In this document: positions 25,241 through 59,852 of the stretch, one piece after another
Layout: the number at the start of each line of letters is the position of its first letter
How positions within the stretch are numbered: position 1 is the stretch's first letter
Source of the DNA: Fistularia commersonii
Taxonomy: Eukaryota; Chordata; Actinopteri; Syngnathiformes; Fistulariidae
NCBI GenBank assembly: GCA_037954325.1
Contig: JBBMNZ010000030.1
Coordinates: forward strand, 11,377,001 to 11,441,000
DNA length: 64,000 bases
Direction of reading: 5' to 3'
Notes under the pieces: generated by a model
What the model saw: only the letters and a program-made list of their open reading frames with translations
What the model was told of the DNA's origin: nothing
Databases searched by the model: none
Translations under genes and position numbers: made by a program

Positions 25241-25890
25241 GCACAATGGAGAACATCCACTCCACACCTTCAAAACTTCACACAGTAGAGGAAGAACACC
25301 TGGGTCTTACAGAAGAAGTGAAAACGGAGTGGACGGTTTTTCTCTCAAAACTGTATTTTATTTTCCAGAGCTGATTCACATTCTCCGGCCCCAGCCTGGG
25401 CCGGCCCGCGGCTGGAGGACGGCCTGTACCACGGCAAGTGCAAGAGCAGCAAAGTTTTCCTCCTGTTGTTCCTGCTCGGTCCGGCTGGAACAGGAGGACA
25501 CTCGGAAACACAGGACCGGAGGGGTGTGCGTGTGTGTGTGTATGTGTGTGTGTGTGTGTGTGTATGGACAGGGACAGAGCTGGTTTTGACGCCAAGGTTG
25601 TCCTTGAATCTTCTGCGTGGAACTGCTTCTGACCACAGCGACGTCCAGCTGGTCCACAGAAGTAACGCTGCTTCTTTTCCTACACATGGTTCATGGCGCC
25701 CTCAGCATTCTCCTTGGAGATGGGGAGTAAGCTCCAGAGCCTTCTTTTTTTTTTTTGTCTTTTCCTGGTTTTGCAAAAACCATCCATCCACATCTCGCCA
25801 ACAACGTCCGTAAAAAAGATCTGCAGTGTTAAAATATACATCCTCTTCCCTTTGTACTGCAAAATAGCTTCTCTGTGGTGCTGCTGGGAG

Positions 25891-25903
25891 AGGTCAAAGG
25901 TCA
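25891..25903 (+). promoter_or_regulatory. Perfect DR1 nuclear-receptor motif
   Basis: AGGTCA-A-AGGTCA, the consensus DR1 element for RXR heterodimers, PPAR, HNF4 and COUP-TF. Motif seen directly; function unknown. Confidence 0.5.
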
Positions 25904-26633
25904 CGGGGCTCCAGGACCGGGACCAGGACCGGCTGCCAGCGCCGACCACGTTTACATGCACCTGCTCGGGAACCCCGGAGGACCTGCGGGAGCCCACAAA
26001 CATCCAAGGACCTACGTTTAGCACCGATGCTCGACTCTGCGGAGAACCCGGTTCCTACTCTGTCTCCTGGTCACAGTTGCCGTGATTCGGCAAGTCTGGA
26101 AAAGAAACAACAGGATCTCCAGCCTCAAAGTGGTAAATCTACTGGACCTCCTTGAAATTCTGAGATACCTCCGTGAAATAGTTGTGCGTCGTGTTGTGGA
26201 TAAAAGCTTTTTTTTTTCAACAGGAGGAGCTGAAAAGTGCCAGTTGTTCGGGGGGTTTGGAGGGGTAAGGCGGGTTCCCGTGGTGACGGTGAAGCTTCTC
26301 TGATTCCTACCCGGGGTTGTGCTTTTTTTCCTTCTCGCGGAGTTGCAGGAAATCTTCTAGGCATGAGGTGCCGGCTCAGCGGGCTGGAGGACCTCCTGGG
26401 GGTCCGAGGGCCAAATCAGACGGTGCGCGTCTGCCCCCTACTGGCCAACAAACGAACCGCAAGTCTTTGTTTCACCTCACTCCCGGGTCATAGTTTCATC
26501 CCGACTCCTGAGGTAGAACGTACTGGTGACCCTGCAGCTGCCAGCGTCAAACACCAGCCGGCACTCCAGCGGCGTTTCCAATGAAGTGGCACGGCCAAAT
26601 TCCTGAGACTAGTGGAGAGGAGAGGTAAGAGAG

Positions 26634-26634
<1 letters not shown>

Positions 26635-26664
<30 letters not shown>
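26635..26664 (+). repeat. Poly(G) run of 30
   Basis: Uninterrupted G tract on the plus strand, able to form G-quadruplexes. It may also be an assembly or sequencing length artefact. Confidence 0.9.
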
Positions 26665-26665
<1 letters not shown>

Positions 26666-27425
26666 CTGCCATCTCACAGCATTTCAAAGTGAAGGCGGTG
26701 ATGAGAGACAGACGTCAATCACAGGATGTTTTTACAGTCGTGGAGGAGGGAGGCTGAAAAGCGGACGAGTCCTGAGAGCTCCTTTGTGCACGAACAACAA
26801 CGCACGGCGTCGGCGCGACAGGAATGGCTATCAGGTGAAAATGGCGGAGAGAGTTCCAACGGGGAAAAGGTGTTCTGGGTTTCCGAGCCTGCCGTGCCAA
26901 CGGCTGACCTTCATCCTTCTTCCTCCTTCAGTCCAGGAAAGGAAAGACCTGATTCTGGATCCAATTTCTCTCAGCTGTCTGTTGAATTCTCACGACACTT
27001 TCTGACATGTCATCGGTAATTGTGATGCGAGTGCGACTGTACAAGTAATGGGCGACCGCTGCCTGTCAGACACACTGCTTCCCGCAGATATGGCGGTTCT
27101 ATGCTGAGAAACCGGCGGTTCGGCGCCCGGGGCCACTCGCTGATTGGAGATCACCTGCAGAGAAACCTCTGCTCTGACTGCAGGAGCATGCATTTTGTGG
27201 GCGTACGCTAAAAACTGTCTTATTTTTGGAGGCCAGCATGCAGGGAGTCGGCTCTCCGGCCCTGCACTGCAGCACAAAGAGGAGAAGGTCCTGGTCAGAT
27301 GTTCTGCAGAGAAACCCCCGGTGCAGGACTGCGGTGCATGTAAACGTGGCCCTGCTGCTGAGGCAGCAGGATTCTCTCTCGCCCTCTGATTGTCTGTGCA
27401 TTTATTTCAACCCCTGTACAGTCTG

Positions 27426-27464
<39 letters not shown>

Positions 27465-28230
27465 CCAGGGTCGTTCGAACACTGCAGCAAGTCTATTGCT
27501 TGGATAAAAAATAACAAAAAACAAAACAAAAACAAAAATCATCACTTCACAGGAGAGGAAGGGGGGTGGGGCGGGCAGGAAGCAGATTTACAGAGCAGAT
27601 ATTTGTCACCCACGATGACGACAGCACAGACGACAACATCCAGCCTGGAGGGAGGAGGAGACCAACTGAGCCATGACGTGTGTGTGTGTGAGTGTGTGTG
27701 TGAAAGCCTTTGCAGGATGAGCACCCCGAGTAGCTGTTTCCCACACTTTTTCAAGGAAGTTCTATGAACTTCACCTGTAGTTTTCTCAAGATGTCATGGG
27801 AGTGAGACGAGACAGACACCTTACGGACTGGGGCTCTGCAACATAAATATATATCTACTGTATATACTGATCAATATCAGCTATTTATCTTTGAATCTGA
27901 AGGGTTTTTAATTTTATTATGAAGGAACCAGGTGCTCTTGTTTTGAAAGGAGCTATAATTTTCAGACAAAGAGTCTGGATTTAAAAAAAGGACACATTTC
28001 GGAAAGAGGTGGTCAGTGCATCAGTGACATGGATGAGTGATTTGGTCGATCTACTGGATCTTTGAAAACATTAATTCATCTGCTATAACGCTCTCCTGCG
28101 GTCCATCACCGGGCCGCACACACACAGCCACTCACCCTTATGAGTTGTTCTCTAACCTTGAACGTGTGTTCACAGATCTTTCTCTGAGTGTCGTTTGGTT
28201 CAACGTGAAGTGATGGAGTCACATTGCAGG

Positions 28231-28232
<2 letters not shown>

Positions 28233-28280
<48 letters not shown>
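28233..28280. repeat. (GT)n microsatellite
   Basis: 48 bp pure GT tract below the thrb stop codon. Two more long GT tracts follow at 28,499-28,546 and 28,922-28,967. Confidence 0.95.
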
Positions 28281-28283
<3 letters not shown>

Positions 28284-28496
28284 TGTGAGCTAATGCTTCA
28301 GGTGTTCATGGCCTTCAATTCAGATTTTAAATAATGAAGGTTGGTCTGATTTTTAATTTTTGAATTTTTTTTGCCGGGTGTCTCTGTGATGCCTGCAGAG
28401 GCTCTGTGTCTGTGTGTGTGTTTGGGGGGGGGGGTGGTCACTGTTGCTCTATGATCGAACTTTCCCCCTTCCTGGGTGCTTTGGCACTTCACTGCT

Positions 28497-28498
<2 letters not shown>

Positions 28499-28546
<48 letters not shown>
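28499..28546. repeat. (GT)n microsatellite
   Basis: 48 bp pure GT tract in the same intergenic or 3' UTR region. Confidence 0.95.
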
Positions 28547-28547
<1 letters not shown>

Positions 28548-28924
28548 TCGTCCCACAGATGCTATCATGGAGATGCTACATCCCTGCTTTAACAGCTGCT
28601 AGTGTTAAGGAGGATTCTGTCTTTTCGCCCAGAGGCGATGGACGTGAAACACCTCCGGGAGCTTGGAGAACTGGAACCCGACCAATCAGTTAGAGGCGTG
28701 GGGACACAGGTCGAAGCTCAGCACCGATACTATCAATACTTCCATATCCGTATCTGCATTTATACGATTGTCAACAGAAAAAAGACTAACTACCATATCA
28801 GTGGATATGTTGGACTGAGTGTGTTGAAGAAGGAACGTCCACCAGCTATGGGCTCCAGGAAATAGCCAGAGTCAGTCAAGTGTGTTGTCAACAGAGGTGG
28901 GGAAACACTAGCTAACAGCTATGT

Positions 28925-28968
<44 letters not shown>

Positions 28969-29373
28969 TCAGTGGCCACTCTGAGTATTTTAGGAAAAAC
29001 AAAGAAAGTAAAACAAACCCGTGACGGTGGCGTGGTTTCAGGTGACACGGCTAATGTTACACGAGCTGTACAATCATCAACAGAGTCATGAGATCAGAGG
29101 TGGGAGGTTACCGTCCACGACAACGACCGGGTGAAGGAAAAGGCTATTCACATGTACCCGCACCGTGAGGAATGAAGCCATCCACGTCCAGAGCAGAGGG
29201 CTACTCCTAAGCTATGGAATGAAGTAGTGCTAAGAGGAAGTTCATGTGACGGACCTTCTGCCGGCTCCACCCCTGAGAGCTCCGGGGCGCCCGGGCGCTG
29301 ATGTATGCACACCCACATACATGCACGCACAAAACACATACACCAAAAAAAAAATAAAAAAAAAATCCGTTGG

Positions 29374-51130
<21,757 letters not shown>

Positions 51131-51137
<7 letters not shown>

Positions 51138-51196
51138 ACTGGAGGGGGTTCAGCGCTGAGACGTCATCCTCAGAGCCTCCTCTGACCACTGGCTTC
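51131..51196 (-). CDS. thrb: thrb exon with TRbeta1 start codon (mostly 5' UTR)
   Basis: Only ATGTCAG is coding (51137-51131), followed by donor GTAAGG. The upstream boundary is inferred from a CTTGCAG acceptor ending at 51197, which gives a 66-nt exon. Residues M, S and the first base of D come from here. Further non-coding 5' exons and the promoter must lie at higher coordinates; I could not place them. Confidence 0.75.
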
Positions 51197-52019
51197 CTGC
51201 AAGCTGAGCACACAGGCAGGAAACCATCAGATGATTCACTGCTTCATGACGACAGCCTGCTGTTCAACCCGCGCCACACACACACACACACACACACACA
51301 CACCAATACGCTGCCATGCAGATGGGAGGAGCCTGGCATTGAACCGCCAACCTCCCGACTACCGGTAATAACTCCCAGCCTCTGAAGCATCTGACCTTGA
51401 ATAGCTGGACTTCTGATGCTTCAAAGATCTCACCATCTCCTGCGAGTTGGAACGCATGATACCGGGTGGACAACCTGTAAGCGTCACAACGCTGGAGATC
51501 CCTGTCCTGACCTTCATGTCAAATCCCTCGCTCAGCTGCATGTTTCCCGAGCTCATCGTTTCACGGTTTCTCAGCCAATGAAGGAGGTCCTCCTCCTCCT
51601 CTGGCCCTCAAGGCTTTTTTTTTAAGGAAGCGCAGGAAGGGTTAGGAACCCGGCTGGAACTGGATCTGCTGCTCATGATGTCAAAAACAAGAAACTGCAG
51701 GTCTGCAGGGTGTGAGGTCAACCTCCTGGCAGCTGAAGCTGCTGCGTCTGGAGGCTTTGCCAGATAGGATGCAGAAATAATATTCATCTAAATAAGAGGG
51801 ACATATTTACACAGCATTGATTAAAGTGTATTGTTTTGTACCCCCAGTCCCCCCTCCTCCATTTGTCCATGAGTCTGTCCTTCCGTCCATCCGTCCACCT
51901 ATCTGTCCATTTGTCATCCAGCTGTCCGTCCATCCATCCATCGGTCAACCCATTGATCCATTCATCCATCCATCCACCCGTGTGTCAATTCTTCTGTCCA
52001 TCCATCCATCCATCTAGGT

Positions 52020-52695
52020 CAGGGGTCGGCAACCCGTGGCTCCGGAGCCGCATGCGGCTGTTTCATCTTTACACTGCGGCTCTGAGTGGCTTGGGAAAAT
52101 AAATGATAAATATTTAATTGAAGTGTATTTCATTTGTGTTAATTCCTTTTTTTAACTTTTAGTTCTAAGTTGGAAGATTATTGTGATCTTGAAATATTAA
52201 ATAAAATTATATTTATTATTTTTCGCCGCTCAAAATAACGTCACACTCGCGACAGCCGGTATACCCGCCAGCCGGTAAAGTCCCGATTTGCAGATGCTGT
52301 GCGCAGACGTTGAGGAGCAGAAGTCCCATAAACCAGGTAAAATAAATATTTATGAAGCTATTTTGCAAATATTTATTTTTTATTGTTTACTGACACGGTG
52401 ATTTTTTCCCGATTTATTCTTAAAATACAGGTCAAGGCTCCGCTACACGCTCTGAAAGAGTTCATTACAAGAGTTCATTACATAAATAAAATTTAATTTT
52501 CTCCGTAATACTTTGTGAATTTCAGAAGCAACACACTACACACTTGTTTATACAAAGTGTAAAGGTAATAAAAAGCAGTATATACAGTGGTACCTTTATT
52601 TTAGTCGTCAAAAAGTAATTGCGGCTCCCAGTGTTTTCTTTTCCGAGGAAACCCGGTCCAAATGGCTCTTTGGGTGTTAAAGGTTGCCGACCCTG
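52020..52695. mobile_element. hAT-type non-autonomous DNA transposon with 8-bp target duplication
   Basis: Terminal inverted repeats CAGGGGTCGGCAACC and GGTTGCCGACCCTG. Flanked by ATCTAGGT (52012-52019) and ATCTAGGC (52696-52703), an 8-bp duplication with one mismatch. 676 bp, AT-rich interior, no transposase. Confidence 0.88.
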
Positions 52696-52709
52696 ATCTA
52701 GGCAAACAG

Positions 52710-55700
52710 AACCCAGGTCCTCCACAGTAGAAGCCTGCTCTCTGGTTGTCCTGTTGTGTGTCCATCTCCTCAGTAGTGGTGGTTTCCAGCTACATGATGT
52801 TGTGGAGGTGAATCTGAAGGGATCCCGTGCCGGCGGGGCGCATTCAAACCCCGAATGTGAGACGGCTCATATTTTTGAGAAAGACAACCATCGAACTGAG
52901 AGGAGGAGGCCTGCAGGTGGCGGTGAGATGTTACTCATCTCCTCAGCACCTCCCTGAGAAGATGCAGCCGTCCTCATAAACGCAGCCCGGCCGCAGAGTT
53001 TTATCCACCCTCTCCGCATTGTGCAAAAACACAGAGCCGCTGCGACCGAAGCTTCTGGATTCATCACGCTCGTTTCACACTTCCCTTGAAGCAGGGGAAC
53101 GAGATGTTCAGGGTCTCGTGACGCAAACCGGGGATGAGTCAGCTGAAGGCTCAGGGCGGCAAGAAACACCGCGTCAGCTGAACAGCTGTCCTCCAACACG
53201 TTTGGTGAAAGTGCCGCTCCGCCCCCTCGACCACGAGATTATCTATACGAATATACGCTTTTGTAGTCAGGATTAAAAGAAGGGCAGAAGTTTGGAGGAT
53301 AAACCCAGAAGAAAAACCACATGAAATGCCCTTGTCGGACATTCAGCGAGAAGACATGGAGTATGGATGGGAATCAGAGTGACTGGACCAGAACCAGGAT
53401 ACAGTGGTTCTGCAAAGATCTGGTAGATAATTCATCTCCAGGTGTACATACGTGACGGGACGCCATGACGCGAAGAACTAGGCAGAACCTGGATGTTCCC
53501 ATCAGCCTTCGACCCATCGTTTTCAGAGGAGCCTGACCAGCCGTCTTTGCAGAACGTTGCAGAAGTTTCATTGGAGACACAGAAGTGCCGGGCATCTGAA
53601 TGGCTGTACGTGGCCCTGCGATTGGTTCGGGGAGAACCCCGCCTCTCGGCCAATTGCAGCTGCGACCGGCTCCGAGACCCGGAGCCGGTAAACAAACCAA
53701 TACGGGAGGCCTTCTTCCAAACCCGAAAACCAGGATGAAAACCGTCACTCCGGTCCTCTGACTCTGAGCTCCTCCTCAGGCCGGTCCCGGTGGGTTCAGG
53801 AGTCCAGGAAAGAGGAAGCCGAGCTGGGAGTGAATCAGAGCAGAGCTGACCCGGAGAACCTCTGCAGCTCCACCGCTGGAGATCAAGAGCGGATCATTCA
53901 TTGAGGAAAAGCCTTCGCCTGAACGTGTACCCCGAGACCTTCAGCCGAGCAAAACAGAAGTTAACTTCTTTTTCGGCGGTCACATGAGCTCTGGCGTGAT
54001 GTCGACGTCCAGGCTGGACGGTGTGACGGAGACCGAACCTGCTGCATGATGAACACGATGAAGACTTGCTGTCAGGATGATTTCCAGCTGAGTGGCGAAG
54101 CTAGTTCTACCCAGAGAGGCTGGGAGACAAAGATCAGGCCGACAGGACTTTAACTGCATGGAGAACCTCGATTTCCAAAGGAACAGTGACATTTCCATCC
54201 TTTTCATCCACTCATTGGAGGACACCACCATTCACCCTCTCATCCACAGCTCATGAAGACAAAACAACCAATCTGAGGTCATTCTGTGCCATTCCAGATG
54301 TGCAACATGGATCTTCATGTCAGCGGAGGTTGTCAGTCACCCAGGTCATGAATTTGTGAATTCTTGTCCAAATCTTCTGGACTTGAATTTATTCACTTGA
54401 AGATGTTTCTCCCCTTATCCCATATATTCTTGTTGACATCCTCTTGCAGCTTGAGAGGGGTTTCCAGCTGCAAGAAGATGTCGACAAGAATACACGGATC
54501 TTCATACTTCACGCTTTCACCCTCAGAACCATCCATCACTGTAACTCCAGCGTCGGGAGAAAAGCAGGAATCACAACAGCTATATTTTCTGCCACGCCCA
54601 CCCCATATTTCTGACCAGTCACACGAATGCTCTGGGGAAAAAGGCTCTGCGAGAACCTCAGAACCAGGGCTTCAAGATCAGAGGGACGCCGTTATGTTCT
54701 GGCACCCTGGGTACGTTGAGGCAAGAAGGTGAAGGAGGTCGGTGCTGGCTGAAGCCCGCAGAGAAGATCTGTTATTGCTGTGTGAAAAGTAATCCTCAAA
54801 AAGGAGCTGTCGGCCTAACGGCACATTCCTCCGTGTTCCTAGGTTTCAGCTTCCTGCTCTCCCAGCCCTGGGATGTTTGCGGCTAACACCAAGGCTGACA
54901 CGCTGAGAGCTCCAGAACAAAACATCTCACTCCAAGGAGGCATACCTGGAATCAAGCTTGCCGGAGCAGCGGCGGCCTCGGTGTTTCCACAGTGTGGACG
55001 GAGGGAACGTTTGCAGGCCGAGGCCCCGGACTGGAGTGGGAGTCCTTCTGTGGGCCGCAGAGGTTAGACCACGGAGGCTTCTCTTCTTCTACAGTGCGGG
55101 CCGTGGAAGCTGCCTCTCATGGCCTCCAGGTGTGGCGCTTTCAAATCCAAATATTTGACGGGTGCGTGTTTGCTCACCAGAACTGCTGAGATAACAATCA
55201 ACCATTTGGCTTTGGGTGATGAAGAAATGGTGTTATACAGTTTGACCAGCAGAGGGCGCTCTGACCCAGTCCTTCACAAAGCTGCTGTTGCATCCCAGAA
55301 GAAAAAGGTTGATGGCAAAAACCAGAAGATCTCAAGCTCAGCTGTTGTCGATGGACTCCTGACGCCTGGCTGGAGCAGACCGCTAGCTTTAGCAGTTAAA
55401 GCTCCACAAGAAGCTGCCCCGGCTCCTCAACACCCTCCACGGTGACGACCACGTTGGTCGAGGCCTCAAGAGGTCCGGCCATCGAATCTGCGTTTCCACT
55501 GAAACACCTCTGACCGTCTCACCGGAGGGACCTTCAGCTCAAAAAGTGAAAAAAAGAGCGAGTGAACCACAAGAACCTTTTCTGCTGTCCAGAAGAAACA
55601 GGAGGTGACAGCGACGAAGACAATCAAGTACACGAAGCTTCTCATCCCAGCGTTCTCATCCCTGAGGAGAACCAGTCGCACTGCAGCTCCAACCTCTGAC

Positions 55701-56050
55701 ACAGAAACCCTCCACAGGAGACCGGATCTGATCTGATCATCTGAAGTTCATCTCAGCTCTGACATGCCTTCAGTGTGACGCCCAGGTTCCACCGTGAGCA
55801 GACAGGAACATGGCGGCTAACAGACGAGGGAGCGGCGCGGAGTTTGGAAAGGAGTGGTGAAGCAGAGAGCTGGAGGGTGTCAGTGGTCCTTCTGATGCCT
55901 GCACCGCTGCAGCCCTGATAAAGTGCCGCTCTTCTGTCTGGAGCTGCTGCACTTCCACCTTCTATCCGGTGCTGCAGCTCCGACTCAGCAGGTCCACGTC
56001 CCGCGTGACGACGTGCTACCAGAACACCACCTTCTGGGTTTTTATCAGAC
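52710..56050. other. thrb upstream region: no gene seen
   Basis: Apart from the possibly Penelope-like fragment at 54,325, no exon, RNA gene or known repeat was recognised. Non-coding 5' exons of thrb could lie here unseen. Confidence 0.45.
54325..54430. mobile_element. Fragment of the same possibly Penelope-like repeat
   Basis: GGTTGTCAGTCACCCAGGTC, then TCTGGACTTGAATTTATTCA, then CTTGAAGATGTTTCTCCCCT: about 105 bp homologous to 9,430-9,540. Confidence 0.4.
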
Positions 56051-56334
56051 ACAATGCATGAGAGTAATGATAATAAATAATAATAGTTATTATTATTGTT
56101 TATCATCTCCTCAGCAGCAAGCAGGTCCTGCATGATGACATGCAACAGAAGACAGTAAAAGTTCTGTAGCCAACTGTTATCATTAGTATCAATGACAACA
56201 ATCATTAATAATGATTATTATCCATATTATCTAATATTATCCAGCTTGGCAGCTACCATGTCCTGCATGATGACATGAACCTGGTTCATTGTGGACCATC
56301 ATCATTAACAACAACAGGTTAATGACAATAATAA

Positions 56335-56815
56335 TAACAGGGAGAGGAGATGGAGAAGGTGGAGATGGAGAAGGTGGAGGAGTTCACATACAAGGGTCAA
56401 CAGTCCAGAGCAACGGAGACGGTGGAGATGAGGTGGGTGGAAGAGATGGAGGTGAAGAGCAGCCATGGTGTCTGGTTTGGAGACACTGAGGAGGGGACAG
56501 GAGGCAGCAGAGGTGGAGATGTGGAGGTTCCTCTTTGGGAGTGAGGATGGAGAGGATCGGGAAGGAGTCGATCAGAGAGCACCTGGTAGATGTTCTGGAT
56601 ATAAAGTCACACTGAAGTGTTTGGACATGGACAGAGGAGGGACGGAGATGATCTGGGTAGAAGGACGCTGAGGTTTGAAGAGACCTTGAGGAAGACCAGA
56701 GAGGAGGTTGATGAATGGAGAGAAAGAGGTGGTGCGAGACAGAGGGTTAAATGGAGGCAGGTGATTGGCTGAGGAGACCCTGAAGGGAGCAGCCTGAAGG
56801 AGAAGCCTTCCATTT
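56335..56815 (+). mobile_element. RTE-like LINE 3' fragment, family B
   Basis: Sense copy carrying GTCAACAGTCCAGAGCAACG, then GTGGAGGTTCCTCTTTGGGA and GTTTGGACATGGACAGAGGA, ending GAGACCCTGAAGGGAGCAGC. Internally deleted relative to the copy at 24,636-25,240. Confidence 0.68.
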
Positions 56816-57962
56816 CAGATCAATGATATGTGTTCTGATTAACTGACATTCAAGCTAAGTTTCAGTTTCTCGGCATCTCTGTAAGTTTTCTCTGTAATTA
56901 CGCTGGTGGGGTCCATCCCACTGACGTCCACCAGCGTGTCTCCAGCCGAGTTCCTCTGGGTCTCCCATTGGACACTCGGCCTCGGAGCGCCTTCATGGAT
57001 ACCCTGTGCTCGTGTTCACGTTCAGCCAAGCAATTGCAATACATCATCATTATTATGTCACTTGCTAAAATGCAATGACTCCGTCTTCTGTGATCTGTAT
57101 CTTGGATGGGTCTGCTCCACAGCCAGGTGAGGACATTTCCACGGGCTCTCTGCTTTCTTTTTTTTTGTACTGATATTTTTCACAGTCCTGAAATGACAGC
57201 AATTTTGTTATTGAACTGTTCTTTTGTTGTTGTTCTACAGGAACGACCGCAAATGGAGACCTCCAGGGCACTTGGCTCCCCCTCTGCGTGCTGTTAGTCA
57301 CTTTTTTCTTCAAAAGTCAACCAGCCTGCCAGTATGAAAGGGGCCAAGCATGGACAAAAGAAAGCCAACCTTCTTGAATGCTAACAGTAAGTCCATGAGA
57401 AACCCCTGCACCCTAACCCCGCCGCAGGAGGAGCTTTGAGAGCTTCTGGCCGCGAGCACCGGCTTGCCGAAGTTAAAATGCAAACCCGTCCGGTGTCGCA
57501 TTTTCCGGACAATCTACAGCATTACCTCGCATTGTCGGCGCAGAGACACAGGAAATTGGAAGAGGAGCGAGGGGATAACAGGCTGCATATCGTCGCAGCC
57601 AGACAGGAACTGGACTGATGACTCACCGCTTCTGGCCGGATCTTACTTTAAGAACAAATGCTAAAAGAAAATTACAGAAGCATTCATGAGTACGTTGCTA
57701 GGATACAGAGCACGGCCTTACTAAAAAACGTCCAATCGATAAGACTACCAACTTCTTCTTCCGGGTATGGCTGATCCTCTTCAGGAGACCAGAAGACAGA
57801 TACATATTCTGCGCTGCGTTGTGGTGGAAGATACGCTGCTACCCGCTGTCCACAGCTTAGCGGCTTTAGCAGCATACCTTGGTCATCCAGCACCTCGCCT
57901 GTCCTCAGCACGCGTCCCGACTCAGACATTCATGATTAAACAAGATGATGACTTTCATTCAT

Positions 57963-58866
57963 CGTATTTTCACGACTGTAAGGCGAACATAAAAGTCTTT
58001 GATTTTCTTCAAAATGAGCGGCGCGCCGTATAGTGCAGCGCGCCCTGTGTGTGTTGTTGTTGTGAGGCAGACGTAGTAGAGAACACCATGAGAACAATAA
58101 AGGGGGAAGTGTGGGCGTTGATTGTATTTTAAGAACGGGTATGTGCGTTATGCAGAACATCGAGGTTTTAACAACCCTGAAAACATGGCCGACAAACACA
58201 TCCAGTCCAGCCACATCACCAACATGGACGAGGTGCCGCTCACTTTCGACATCCCGCTGAGTCACACTGTGGAGAAGAAGGGGACCAGCACAGTAGCAAT
58301 ACAAACAACGTGGTACGAAAAGTCTTCTTGGAGACCACGGTTTCACAAAGAGTGGAAGGCAGCGGCGGGCGAGGTACGACACAATTTGGGAATGGATTGT
58401 AGATGCTTGGGCTAACGTGTCTGCCGGCACTGTTGTTCGAGTTTTCGCAAAAGCCGGCATCATTTCGGAGTAGCCGCGTGGCACGGAAAGCAACTCTGAC
58501 AGTGAAGAAAGTGACCCCGGCATGTTTGATAGAGATTTAGCGCAGCTGTTCAAATCAGAAACAGAGGATGAGGACTTCGATGGGTTCAATTGATGACAAT
58601 TACCAGTAAAAAATGTCAATACCAAACTCAGTTATGCTCCTGCTCTATTTTTAAATACGTACACATGTATGCTTTGTGTGTGTATTGTTGAAAGGCGGAC
58701 GCAGTAGAGGACACCATGAGAACGTTAAAGGGGGAAGTGTGGGCGTGGATTGTATATAAAACCCGCGCCCTATAATCAGGTGCGCCTTATGTGTGTGTTA
58801 AATACAGTAATGCCACACATAAGTGAGACTTTTAGTACGGTGCGCCTTATGGTCATGAAAATACGG
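57963..58866 (+). mobile_element. pogo/Tigger-like DNA transposon, internally deleted
   Basis: Inverted ends CGTATTTTCACGACTGTAAG and CGCCTTATGGTCATGAAAAT (TIRs of about 40 bp, imperfect). The interior keeps transposase scraps: NMDEVPLTFDIPLSHTVEKK then GTSTVAIQTT (part of a DDE_1 core), and an acidic C-terminal tail region around 58,520-58,590. Most of the catalytic domain is lost. Confidence 0.68.
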
Positions 58867-59087
58867 CATATCAAATATGAAATGAATCTGTCTCTGCAAG
58901 CACTACATGTGACGCCCCATCTGGAACCACGGCTACCAAGGTACCAATCAAAACACGCAGTGATGTAGCACGACTTGACGACGTCGAGGACTCAACAGTT
59001 TGATTTCTGCTGAGGATGACTATTGTTTTTCCTTATACTGATGTTACATTTGACAGTGAAAAGGAATGGACAAATAAATGTGTTGGC

Positions 59088-59852
59088 CAAGGTTTCCCAA
59101 CCACTGGAAAAATGCCCACTTTCACCTGCTTTATTCAATGCCAATACTGTGCTTGGTACATCTATCTATGTGGGCAGCATGCAGTGACAAGCAGAACAAT
59201 GAAATGCACTTAAACTAGGAGGCCACAGGTGGTGAATGAAGCTGTGGATCTACCTGCTGTCCGAGTCATTAGTAATGCTTCCAGTGAGACAGCAGCATTG
59301 ATATGCAATGGAGAAATATTTGATTTCAATCAGGACCCTCTGGTCCTGAAGAACATTCTGAGTCAAATGAAGGCCCGAGTATGAGTAGCAAGTAAAAAAG
59401 GCGCGCTCAAGACGATACAATAAAAGTTCGATTGCGTTTGGATTCACTTTTACTGGGGAACCAGCCGAGCAGACTCGGGCAAAAGCCGTCCAACAGAGCC
59501 ACGGGTCCAAGCAAACTTAAACTCCATCTCCAAACTACACAGCCTTCACTTCAAGATAAGAACACGGTTCATGTGCATAAACAGATCGAGAAAGCGGGAG
59601 TGTTGTTGAAGAAAACCACCGGGATGAGTGAGAAAGCTCCAAAAAGGAGCGACAAAGTTGCTGAGCTCATGGCTAAATCCAAACACTGCATTAATACTGC
59701 AAGAAATGCTCAGCCGTGGCACCGTTAAAGAAATTGCCTGAGACTATTCTATTTCATTAAAAACGTTTTGAACATATTTATCTGCTGGTTTGCCGTGTGA
59801 TTTTTCCAATGTAAAATATGTGTTGTGGCTAAAAAAAGGTTAGGAAACCCTG
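59088..59852. mobile_element. Likely hAT-type element
   Basis: Begins CAAGGTTTCCCAACCACTGG and ends GGTTAGGAAACCCTG, an imperfect inverted pair like the hAT element at 52,020. No clean 8-bp duplication seen. The open frame at 59,432-59,728 inside it is not recognisable as transposase. Confidence 0.5.

Larger units (their letters stand above)
25250..29373 (-). other. thrb 3' flank, probably including its 3' UTR
   Basis: Receptor genes of this type have long 3' UTRs, so some of this stretch is presumably transcribed with thrb. The minus-strand AATAAA matches near 27,397-27,402 and 27,910-27,915 are candidates only. It contains the DR1 motif at 25,891, the poly(G) run and several GT tracts. No other protein-coding exon was recognised. 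Confidence 0.4.

Noticed and set aside
25680..26085. 114- and 130-codon frames on opposite strands around 25.7-26.1 kb
   Set aside because: No domain, no start context and opposite-strand overlap. More likely thrb 3' UTR or flank.
29207..29373. Continuation of frames beyond the thrb LFLEVFED end
   Set aside because: The in-frame TGA at 29,374-29,376 ends the receptor. The long frame seen through this point is in another register.
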